Shown here in pieces: positions 30,345 to 37,619 of a DNA stretch of 37,619 nt. The notes under the pieces were generated by a model. The model saw only the letters and a list, made by a program, of their open reading frames with translations, searched no databases and was not told the DNA's origin. The translations under genes were made by a program, and so were the position numbers. Position 1 is the first letter of the stretch. The number at the start of each line of letters is the position of its first letter. The DNA lies in contig JAAWKU010000014.1 in NCBI GenBank assembly GCA_022797535.1, positions 1-37,619 on the forward strand, written 5' to 3'. The DNA is from Lachnospiraceae bacterium. GTDB lineage: Bacteria; Bacillota; Clostridia; Lachnospirales; Lachnospiraceae.

Positions 30345-30480
30345 TGTTTACGAGTCGTTACTTCTTGCATATCAAACTGGAAAGCCTAGTTGAAGGATGG
30401 GCTGTCTTAAAGTTACCCTTAAATTTTTCAATCACTGATTATAAAGGTTATTTGGTGAGAAATAAAAGAAAGCGCGGAGA
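30345..30480 (+). other. Long untranslated leader of the chemoreceptor gene
   Basis: It contains AACT/AGTT (30375-30391) and GGG/CCC (30399-30418) pairings around AAAGCC and GGCT, suggesting folding. I could not match it to a known riboswitch class. A short AGAAAGCGCGGAG stretch near 30468-30480 gives the ribosome-binding site. Confidence 0.35.
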
Positions 30481-30483
30481 AAA

Positions 30484-32667
30484 ATGAAAACTCAAATAAA
30501 AGAGAAAGAAGCAAAAAACAGACCGGCAAGCCGAAAACCTGCACACAGGAAAAAGCCGGCCCCGGGAAAACTTTCCGGACCTGACGGGGGCACAGCTTCC
30601 GGGCCGCGCAGGCTGTTCAGCCTGAGAAACAAGATATTTGTCAGTTTCCTTCTGCCAATTCTTTTTGTGGTGGTCATAGGAATCGTTTCCTATAATGCCG
30701 CTGCCGGCGGATTGTCCCAAAAGTTCAGGGATTCCAGTCTACAGGTATCCCAGATGGCCATGGACTATGTGGATGTGAGTCTGGCTTTTATAAAGGGAGA
30801 GGCTCTGCAATACATGGTGGACGGGAGTCTGGTCAGCTATGCCCTGGGCTCCATGGAGGGGGATCAGATTGCCAAAACCAATTTCCTCAATGATACCCGC
30901 AGCGGCCTGGCAGCGATCCAGCACATGAACAACATGATTCACAACATACATATTGTAACCAAAAAGGGTATTGAGATGTGCAGTACCAATGCGGCGGAGC
31001 GTCAGGATGGTATCTATGAAGAATACTGTGCGGAGATGCAGGCCAAGTCCGGGGACGGCAGAACCATGTCTCAGTGGGCTGAGGGCCATGAGGCTCTGGA
31101 CAGCGCGCTTTCCCTGGATGCGGCGGATACCTTTATGGTGTACCAGATTCCCACCAATAAAAAAGCCGCGTATATTGTGGTGGACATCAGCAGCAGCGCT
31201 TTGTATGATCGTCTTTGCGCAATTAATTTTGGAGAAGGCAGTATCTGTGGTTTTGTGACGGATAACGGTAAGGAATTGCTGTACGAAAATCTGAAGGAAG
31301 GTGGAACCGGCAGTCTTGTCCAGGGAGAGAGCGTTTTCGCGGACAAAGACTTTTTTGCAGACGCACTGGAGGGGGAGGAAATGTGCATTGCCCGGAAAGT
31401 GCGATTCCGGGGAACCAGCTATCTGTATATCCATGCAAGAAGCGGGGAAGGAGCCAGAATCAATTTCTGCGCGCTGGTGCCCTATCGTGTGATCACCGGG
31501 CAGGCACAGAAAATCAAGGGCATTACGGCTGCTGTTGTAATCCTGGCCTGCGTAGTGGCAGGAATTGTGGGATTTGGCATTACCCTTGGTATTCAGAAAA
31601 ACATGAAAGCCATATCCTTAAGATTCAATCAGGTGGCCGGCGGAGATCTCCGCACGGAAGTGAAGGCGTATGGCAAAGATGAGTTTCAGGATTTGGCCCA
31701 GGTGGTAAACAATATGATTCGGAATAACCGGAATCTGGTGATGGGACTGTGCAAGACTGTCCAGGTACTGGAACAGTCCACCGGACAGGTGGATGACGCG
31801 TCAGGCGACATCAATACCTGTTCCCAGGATATTACCCGGGCTATCAATGAGATCAATGTAGGTATGGACAAACAGGCAGAACATGCCCAGGAGTGCGCGG
31901 TAAAGACCAACACATTGTCCGAGAGGATCAAGGAAGTGCGGGGGAGGGTGGAGCACACCCAGGCGCTGGTGGACAAGACAGAGCGCATGATCGGACAGGG
32001 TGCGGAGATCGTCGAGGTGCTGGGAGATAAGGCCCAGGAGACTTGGGAGGTGACCCGGAAAGTAGGAGACAGCATTACCCAGCTGCAGGCGGAGTCTCAG
32101 GCCATCAACGAGTTTGTGGAAACCATCAGCAGCATTTCCAAACAGACCAATCTGCTGTCCCTGAACGCTTCCATAGAGGCAGCCCGGGCAGGCAGCGCTG
32201 GTTTGGGTTTTGCGGTGGTGGCTTCGGAGATTCGCAAGCTGGCGGAGGATTCCAACAGAGCGGCGGGAGAGATTCGCAATCAGGTTCATATGATTACCAA
32301 ATATACGGAACAGACCGTTAAGGATGCAGACTATGCTCGGGAGATCGTACATATTCAGGAGAAGGCAGTGCGGCAGGTCATAGATGTGTTCGGAGGCATG
32401 AGCGACCAGATCACGGAACTGCTGTCAGAGTTGAAACAGATTGCCGTGGGAACGGAAGCGGCTGACAGGGAGCGCAACGATACCATCGACGCCGTGGAGA
32501 ATATATCGGCCATCATAGAGGAGACGGCCAGCAGTGCTCTGATGGTCCATGGCATGGCGGAAAATCTGCTGCACAGCGCAGAAAAACTGGATCATATCTC
32601 TCATGCGCTGAACGATAATATGGACGGTTTGAAAACGGAGATATCGGCCTTTAAGGTGGAGGAATAG
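30484..32667 (+). CDS. Methyl-accepting chemotaxis protein
   Basis: 727 residues. An unusual 50-residue Lys/Arg/Pro-rich cytoplasmic tail precedes helix 1 (about 51-70, [20 protein letters not shown]). The extracytoplasmic sensor domain spans about 71-340 and helix 2 about 346-368 ([20 protein letters not shown]). A HAMP domain (about 369-422) and the signalling hairpin follow. The conserved tip reads [20 protein letters not shown] near 548-567, and the rest is coiled coil with no pentapeptide tether. It relays ligand binding to CheA/CheW. It is 22 nt upstream of a YesM-type kinase gene and probably co-transcribed, so its ligand may be the same sugar. GGAG precedes the start. Confidence 0.92.
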   Translation: MKTQIKEKEAKNRPASRKPAHRKKPAPGKLSGPDGGTASGPRRLFSLRNKIFVSFLLPILFVVVIGIVSYNAAAGGLSQKFRDSSLQVSQMAMDYVDVSLAFIKGEALQYMVDGSLVSYALGSMEGDQIAKTNFLNDTRSGLAAIQHMNNMIHNIHIVTKKGIEMCSTNAAERQDGIYEEYCAEMQAKSGDGRTMSQWAEGHEALDSALSLDAADTFMVYQIPTNKKAAYIVVDISSSALYDRLCAINFGEGSICGFVTDNGKELLYENLKEGGTGSLVQGESVFADKDFFADALEGEEMCIARKVRFRGTSYLYIHARSGEGARINFCALVPYRVITGQAQKIKGITAAVVILACVVAGIVGFGITLGIQKNMKAISLRFNQVAGGDLRTEVKAYGKDEFQDLAQVVNNMIRNNRNLVMGLCKTVQVLEQSTGQVDDASGDINTCSQDITRAINEINVGMDKQAEHAQECAVKTNTLSERIKEVRGRVEHTQALVDKTERMIGQGAEIVEVLGDKAQETWEVTRKVGDSITQLQAESQAINEFVETISSISKQTNLLSLNASIEAARAGSAGLGFAVVASEIRKLAEDSNRAAGEIRNQVHMITKYTEQTVKDADYAREIVHIQEKAVRQVIDVFGGMSDQITELLSELKQIAVGTEAADRERNDTIDAVENISAIIEETASSALMVHGMAENLLHSAEKLDHISHALNDNMDGLKTEISAFKVEE

Positions 32668-32689
32668 AACGGATACCGGGAAGGACGTC

Positions 32690-34504
32690 ATGAATAGAAA
32701 GAAAAAGGAAAGTCGTCTGGTGGCCTGGCTGAATAAGCTGAAACTGAGGCAGAAGCTGCGGATCATGCAGATTTGCTGTGTGATCCTGCCTCTCCTTTTG
32801 ACGGACAGCGTTGTGGTAGCCGTTATCATGCAAGCGGAACGGCAGGAGAATTTGCAGGAAATGAGCAATATTGCGGATTCCGTGGAGTATACAATCATGA
32901 GTTACAGCGCCCAGCTGGTGACTCTGATGCAGGACATCTATAAAAACCGGGAAGTAAATGAGTTTATCAGCAGCACCTATGCTTCCCCGCTGGATTACTA
33001 TAATCGGCACCTGAGTTTTGCCAAAGTTTCTCTGTTTACGCTGCTTATGAGCAACAACGACTGCAATGTGGTAATTTACACCGACGCAGAAGGTATTGTT
33101 AACGGCGGAAATTTCCAGAGATTGGAGAAAGCGGAGGGAGAAAACTGGTATCAGACATTTCGGGGACAGGATAAAAAAATCCTGTTATTTGCCGATTTTG
33201 CCAAAGTCAACTGGGAGAATAGAAGAACTATTTCATTCATCCGTCGCATGGACTATCTGGCAAGCGGCGACCATGGTGCTGTGCTTCGTCTGGAGTGGGA
33301 CTACAGCAACATTCTCAGGGCTATCGTCAACGCCAAATACGCTTCTACGGTATATGTCTGCGAGGGGGACAGAATTCTTTTTTCCAACGAGGGGCGGGGT
33401 GGTATCTACGTACCATTTGAGACCATGCCTGCCTCTACGGCGGAAAAGGCGGGGGTCCGCAAGACCATTCGTATGCTGGACAACAGTTGGGATATTTATG
33501 TCATGTCCCAGAGGAATGTGGCGTATGAAGCACTGGGCAAAAACATGCCCTTGTTCTGCCTTCTGATCTTTTTCAATATATTCCTGCCCTTTGCTCTGAT
33601 GAATCTGATCAACCGTTCCTTTACAGAGCGGCTGTCGGAACTGGAAGCAGTGCTAAGGAAGGTGAAAAGGGACGAGTTATATCAGCTTCCCGGCATCTGC
33701 GGCTCCGATGAGATCAGCCTGCTGATGCGGACTTATAACGAAATGGCGGGGCGTATGAACGATTTGATTCAGAAGGAGTACAAGAACCGCTTAAAACGTC
33801 AGGAGCAGGATCTCGCCAGACAGAGAGCTGAACTGCTGGCATTGCACAGCCAGATAAATCCCCACTTTCTGTTTAATGCCCTGGAGAGTATCCGCATGCA
33901 CAGCGTGATCAAGAAGGAGTATGAGACGGCTGACATGGTGGAGAAGCTGGCGGTAATGCAGCGGCAGAACGTCACATGGGGCAACGACTATGTAACCATT
34001 GAGGACGAGATCAATTTTGTAAAGGCCTATCTGGAACTGCAGAAATACCGTTTTGGCGACAGGCTTTGTTACGAAATCAATTTGCCCGGTGAGTGCGGAC
34101 AGTACCGGCTTCCCAGGCTGACGCTGGTCACTTTCGTGGAAAATGCCTGCGTACACGGGATGGAAAAGAAAGAAGCCGCCTGCTGGGTGTTCTTGCGGGT
34201 GTCCCAGGATGAGGAAAATCTGGTACTGGAGGTGGAGGATACTGGCCAGGGAATGCCGGAGGAGAAGTGCCGCCGTATGGCTGGGGAGATGAACGGGGCC
34301 AGCATCGAAATACTACAGGACAACAGTCATGTGGGTATGCTGAATGCCGCCCTGCGGTTAAAGCTGTTTTTAGACGGCCATGTGGGATTTGAAGTGGACA
34401 GTGAGACGGGTGTGGGCACGTTGGTGACCATCCGGATTCCGCTTAAGGCGGCCCGGCGGAAACGCAGGCTGCAGGAAAGCGGTGGAGGAGTGGAAATATG
34501 CTGA
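32690..34504 (+). CDS. YesM-type sensor histidine kinase
   Basis: 604 residues. Helix 1 is about 25-48 (QICCVILPLLLTDSVVVAVI). A large extracytoplasmic sensor follows, then helix 2 about 283-303 (CLLIFFNIFLPFALMNLINR), HAMP about 304-360, and the His_kinase domain with INPHFLFNALESIRMHS, where His392 is the phosphorylation site. The C-terminal HATPase domain contains VENACVHGMEK (N box) and VEDTGQGMPEE (G box). YesM kinases sense carbohydrates, often through a solute-binding protein, and phosphorylate a YesN partner. Its stop overlaps the regulator start by 7 nt (ATGCTGA), so translation is coupled. Confidence 0.92.
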   Translation: MNRKKKESRLVAWLNKLKLRQKLRIMQICCVILPLLLTDSVVVAVIMQAERQENLQEMSNIADSVEYTIMSYSAQLVTLMQDIYKNREVNEFISSTYASPLDYYNRHLSFAKVSLFTLLMSNNDCNVVIYTDAEGIVNGGNFQRLEKAEGENWYQTFRGQDKKILLFADFAKVNWENRRTISFIRRMDYLASGDHGAVLRLEWDYSNILRAIVNAKYASTVYVCEGDRILFSNEGRGGIYVPFETMPASTAEKAGVRKTIRMLDNSWDIYVMSQRNVAYEALGKNMPLFCLLIFFNIFLPFALMNLINRSFTERLSELEAVLRKVKRDELYQLPGICGSDEISLLMRTYNEMAGRMNDLIQKEYKNRLKRQEQDLARQRAELLALHSQINPHFLFNALESIRMHSVIKKEYETADMVEKLAVMQRQNVTWGNDYVTIEDEINFVKAYLELQKYRFGDRLCYEINLPGECGQYRLPRLTLVTFVENACVHGMEKKEAACWVFLRVSQDEENLVLEVEDTGQGMPEEKCRRMAGEMNGASIEILQDNSHVGMLNAALRLKLFLDGHVGFEVDSETGVGTLVTIRIPLKAARRKRRLQESGGGVEIC

Positions 34505-36081
34505 AAGTTTTGCTGGTGGATGATGAACCCTACATTCTGCAGGGGTTGTCCGTTTTGATTGACTGGGGGAAAGAGGGATTTGAAATCGTCGGAAAGGCGG
34601 GCAGCGCCCGGGAGGCGCTGGAGGCCATGAGGCGGGAACAGCCGGATCTGGTGCTGGCAGATATTCGGATGCCCCAGACCAGCGGACTGGACTTTCTGGA
34701 GGAAGTGCGCAGGGAGGGAATTTCTCATGCGTTTTTTGTCATGATGAGCGGCTACAGCGACTTCGAATATGCCAGAACGGCTCTGAAATGCGGCTGTATG
34801 GATTATCTCTTAAAGCCCATCAGCTGCGAGGAACTGGTGCATGTGCTGGGAAAAGTCAAAGTGTTGAAAGAGGAGGAGAAGCGCAGGGAGAGAGACGATT
34901 CCCTGATTACGAAGGAGTTTTTTTCCCGCAATATGATCGCTTTGATCCGAGGGAAATATGACGAGGAAAATATGGAGTGCGTCAGGCAGTATCTGGGAGA
35001 ATGCCATGGCTGCCGCTATATCTGTGTGGAAGTAAATGACGGCGCCATGTCTGCCACACTGCCCAGGGAGGAGAGAAGAAGGCTGCAGAAACAGCTTTAT
35101 CAGAAATGCCTGAATGAACTGCCGGGGGAGGAGTATCGGTGCATTTTTGATATATCCGTCCAGGGGGAGAACCATGATGTGGCCATCCTCTACAGCGAGG
35201 AACTCCTTCGGGCGGCAGGCGGGCTCACGGAACAGGAATATCTGGGACGGCTGAAGGAGCGGATCACCCGGGGAATGGGATTTCCCGTCCGTCTGGTGGC
35301 GGGCAGCAAGGTGGAGGGACTGGAGCAGATTGCGGATTCCGTCAGAACAGTGCGAATGGCCAGACTTCTGCGGGGGCTGGAATCCGGGGAGGATCTGGAA
35401 GGCATAGAGGACGGCGACTGGGGCCTGTTGGAAAAACAGGTGGACAGGGAGGGAGTGGATGAACTGGTCCATATGGTGAAGCATAACCAGAAAGAAGATA
35501 TTGCTGTCGCCACGGAAAAGCTGTACGGTGAACTGTACAGTCTGGAGAGTCACCAGGTGAATATGGTTTTCCGCTATCTGTTTATCAAGCTGCTGAGGCT
35601 GGCCACGGGGGTTGATGAGAATATAGATCAGCATGAGGTGCTGCGCTTTATCAGTCGCTGCGCATTTGAGCAGACAGACATGGAGGATGGCGGAAAGGCC
35701 ATGGCCAGGATGCTGCTGGATTATGGGGAATATCTGATGCAGCTGCGCAGGAACCAGTCTCAGGCGGTCTTGGGACAAATCGAGAGTGATATGAGGGCAA
35801 ACTTCAGGGAGAATCTTACGTTGAAGGACATGGGGGCCAAGTATTTTATCAATGCGGCTTATCTGGGCCAGATTTTTAAAAAGCAATACGGTGAGTCTTT
35901 TAAGGACCGCCTGAACCGTATTCGCATGGAGTACGCGGAGGAACTGTTGCTGCATACGGACCTGAAAATTTATGAGATTGCGGAAAAAGTGGGTTATAGA
36001 GACAGTGATTACTTTATCAATCGGTTTCTGGCCATGGAAGGATGCACTCCCACCAAATTTAGAAAGCAGAATCGGCAGTAG
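34498..36081 (+). CDS. YesN-type AraC-family response regulator
   Basis: 527 residues. The receiver domain (1-120) has LLVDDEP near the start, phospho-acceptor Asp55 (LADIRMP) and Lys in YLLKPIS. A long middle region (about 130-415) is typical of YesN proteins. The C-terminal AraC double helix-turn-helix (about 425-525) includes LKDMGAKYFINAAYLGQIFK, KQYGESFKDRLNRIRMEYAE and KIYEIAEKVGYRDSDYFINR. It should activate the solute-binding-protein gene downstream, whose promoter is preceded by two 21-bp-spaced direct repeats. GGAGGAG lies ahead of its start within the kinase gene. Confidence 0.92.
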   Translation: MLKVLLVDDEPYILQGLSVLIDWGKEGFEIVGKAGSAREALEAMRREQPDLVLADIRMPQTSGLDFLEEVRREGISHAFFVMMSGYSDFEYARTALKCGCMDYLLKPISCEELVHVLGKVKVLKEEEKRRERDDSLITKEFFSRNMIALIRGKYDEENMECVRQYLGECHGCRYICVEVNDGAMSATLPREERRRLQKQLYQKCLNELPGEEYRCIFDISVQGENHDVAILYSEELLRAAGGLTEQEYLGRLKERITRGMGFPVRLVAGSKVEGLEQIADSVRTVRMARLLRGLESGEDLEGIEDGDWGLLEKQVDREGVDELVHMVKHNQKEDIAVATEKLYGELYSLESHQVNMVFRYLFIKLLRLATGVDENIDQHEVLRFISRCAFEQTDMEDGGKAMARMLLDYGEYLMQLRRNQSQAVLGQIESDMRANFRENLTLKDMGAKYFINAAYLGQIFKKQYGESFKDRLNRIRMEYAEELLLHTDLKIYEIAEKVGYRDSDYFINRFLAMEGCTPTKFRKQNRQ

Positions 36082-36128
36082 TGCATGTTGACGAAAAAGG
36101 TCTCAAAATTTCGGATAGCATTGTGCAA

Positions 36129-36160
36129 CTATAATTTGTAGGGTTTTTTCTATAGTTTGT
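36129..36160 (+). promoter_or_regulatory. Direct-repeat operator for the YesN-type regulator
   Basis: CTATAATTTGT (36129-36139) and CTATAGTTTGT (36150-36160) differ at one base and start 21 bp apart, two helix turns. The downstream copy ends 4 bp before the -35 box. This is the classic arrangement for an AraC-type activator touching RNA polymerase. Confidence 0.6.
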
Positions 36161-36164
36161 CTGG

Positions 36165-36193
36165 TTGTGAAACTGACAGAGAAAATCTACAAT
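36165..36193 (+). promoter_or_regulatory. Promoter of the sugar-binding-protein gene
   Basis: TTGTGA (36165-36170), 17 bp, TACAAT (36188-36193). The -35 box is poor, as expected for an activator-dependent promoter. Confidence 0.6.
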
Positions 36194-36253
36194 ATTGGTG
36201 TAGGAAGTATACTGACTGACGAAACAAAATCAAACAGTAGGAGGGAGAAATTT

Positions 36254-37619
36254 ATGAAAAAGAAATTACTTTCCATGTTTCTGGTTTCCGTTATGGCAAT
36301 ATCCGCTTTGACGGGATGCGGAGACCAGGGAGGAGAGGGAGGCAATGGCGGCGGCAACGCGGGCGGCAGTAATGCCGGCAGCGCTGCCACCGAGAACAAC
36401 GGAGGCTCCGAAGACGCAGCCAACACTGGAGGTAATACCGAGATCACCGAGTTTTCCTATTTCATCACCATGCCTGGCTCCGAGATCAATGATGACAATG
36501 AGATCGCCCAGATTATCGCGGAAAAGACAGGCGTTAAAGTGAAGGAGACCTGGCTCACAGGCCAGTCTGCTGCCGAGGCTACGGGTACTCTGATCGCCGG
36601 CGGTGAATATCCTGACTTTATCGACAGCGACGATATGTCCATGTTGGTTGACGCAGGCGCGCTGCTTCCTCTGGACGACTATATTGATAAATATCCCGAG
36701 TTTAAGAATACCTGGTTTACCGAGGAGGAATGGGAAAAGTTCCGTCAGCCGGACGGCCATATTTATTGGATTAATCCCTTCGGAAATACCTATGGGGAGA
36801 GCAAGGCCACCATACACAATGACGAGGCCTTCTGGATTCAGGTGAGAGTTCTGGAGTGGGCAGGTTATCCCAAGATCCAGACCATGGATGAGTATTTTGA
36901 TCTGCTGGAGAGGTACATGGAGGCTAATCCCACCATGGAGGACGGCACCACCAACATCCCCTATACCATTCTCTGTGAGGACTGGAGATATTTCTGTCTT
37001 GAGAATGCGGGCCAGTTCCTGGGTGGCTATCCCAATGACGGTTCCGTGCTGGTAAATAAGGCTACCATGAAGATAGAGGACTATAACACCTCCGAGGACA
37101 CCATTGCTTATTTCAAAAAGCTGAACGAGGAATATCAGAAGGGCTTCGTGGATCCCGAGAGTTTCACCCAGACCTATGACGAGTACATCGCCAAACTTTC
37201 CACCGGCCGGGTGCTGGGCATGGTTGACCAGTGGTGGAATTTCGCCAACACTGTGAACGATGTGTTTAAGTCTCAGGGCCTTGACCAGAAGGGCTGCAAC
37301 TATGTGCCCCTTGGTCTGACCACCGAGGTGGGCATGGAGAACAGATGGCATACCTACGGTGACACCGTGAACCAGGCCAGCGGCATTGCGATCTCCGTGG
37401 ACTGCAAGGATCCCGAGAAGGCATTCAAGTTCATGGTGGACATCTGTATGGATCAGGAACTGCATGACCTGCGCTTCTGGGGCGTGGAAGGTGTAGATTA
37501 CATGGTGGATGAGAACGGCCTGTACTACCGCACTGATGAGATGAGGCAGAGATGCGCCGATACCGCTTACAAGGCGTCCCACATGTGTAGTTATTCTTAC
37601 TTCCCCCAGTGGGGCGGCA
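36254..37619 (+). CDS. Sugar ABC transporter substrate-binding lipoprotein (LplA/YesO-like), cut by window end
   Basis: At least 455 residues; the C-terminus lies beyond the window. The signal peptide ends in LTGC (Cys22), followed by a Gly/Asn-rich linker (about 23-62). The mature domain begins with TEFSYFITMPGSEINDDNEI and continues with KTGVKVKETWLTGQ and LIAGGEYPDFIDSDDM, the pattern of the long solute-binding proteins that go with LplB/YtcP permeases. It binds an oligosaccharide outside the cell. AGGAGGG lies about 8 nt before the ATG. Placed after a YesM/YesN pair and a chemoreceptor, it is the likely main target of that regulator; the permease genes should follow outside the window. 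Confidence 0.9.
   Translation, partial: MKKKLLSMFLVSVMAISALTGCGDQGGEGGNGGGNAGGSNAGSAATENNGGSEDAANTGGNTEITEFSYFITMPGSEINDDNEIAQIIAEKTGVKVKETWLTGQSAAEATGTLIAGGEYPDFIDSDDMSMLVDAGALLPLDDYIDKYPEFKNTWFTEEEWEKFRQPDGHIYWINPFGNTYGESKATIHNDEAFWIQVRVLEWAGYPKIQTMDEYFDLLERYMEANPTMEDGTTNIPYTILCEDWRYFCLENAGQFLGGYPNDGSVLVNKATMKIEDYNTSEDTIAYFKKLNEEYQKGFVDPESFTQTYDEYIAKLSTGRVLGMVDQWWNFANTVNDVFKSQGLDQKGCNYVPLGLTTEVGMENRWHTYGDTVNQASGIAISVDCKDPEKAFKFMVDICMDQELHDLRFWGVEGVDYMVDENGLYYRTDEMRQRCADTAYKASHMCSYSYFPQWGG

Noticed and set aside
30345..30480. c-di-GMP riboswitch ahead of the chemoreceptor
   Set aside because: The AAAGCC and GTTACC-like fragments are suggestive, but the invariant stretches and helix order of c-di-GMP-I or -II aptamers are not present.

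Overview
The window looks like chromosomal DNA of a gut-type, low-GC-lineage Firmicute, most likely Lachnospiraceae or a close clostridial relative. This is inferred from strong AGGAGG ribosome-binding sites, TTGACA/TATAAT promoters, lipobox sugar-binding proteins with Gly/Ser-rich linkers, a CD3324-type small regulator, a YesM/YesN two-component pair and a PD-(D/E)XK 'Rpn' nuclease. No rRNA, tRNA, CRISPR array, integrase or IS transposase was recognised.

Layout. (1) 1-5.2 kb, minus strand: a damaged ABC exporter in which the ATPase gene breaks off at Walker A and runs out of frame into an FtsX-type permease; a fused GNAT-acetyltransferase/aminoglycoside-phosphotransferase-like protein; a second GNAT enzyme; a DUF2441-like protein; and a CD3324-like regulator. 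(2) 5.4-17.8 kb: a complete maltodextrin/starch-oligosaccharide locus. A divergent LacI regulator faces a binding protein and two MalF/MalG-type permeases, followed by type I pullulanase, glycogen-debranching-type glucosidase, a HAD hydrolase and a GH31 alpha-glucosidase. All four downstream enzymes lack signal peptides, so imported dextrins would be broken down in the cytoplasm. No ABC ATPase is encoded here. (3) 17.8-18.6 kb: a 51-residue acidic protein divergent from a small XRE regulator, with ATACTTGT repeats between them. (4) 18.6-25.9 kb: a GH2 beta-glucuronidase-like enzyme, a YtrB-type ABC ATPase/permease/XRE-AbrB operon, an OFA-family MFS transporter and a GH43 lipoprotein. (5) 26-30.2 kb: a small membrane protein, an ABC-F protein behind a convincing trp-like attenuator, a solitary HicB and an Rpn-type nuclease with a 21-bp VNTR; the last two genes share a near-duplicate promoter plus terminator-like leader. 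(6) 30.3-37.6 kb: a chemoreceptor, YesM-type histidine kinase and YesN-type AraC response regulator in one apparent operon, followed by an LplA/YesO-type sugar-binding lipoprotein cut by the window end.

The strongest candidates for a second look are the ABC-F attenuator (11-bp antiterminator versus terminator pairing, with two candidate leader peptides), the twin promoter/hairpin leaders before hicB and the Rpn gene, the 51-aa ORF/XRE divergent module, and the 21-bp-spaced direct repeats that probably bind the YesN-type regulator. All functional calls come from reading the sequence and recalled family knowledge; no database search was run.
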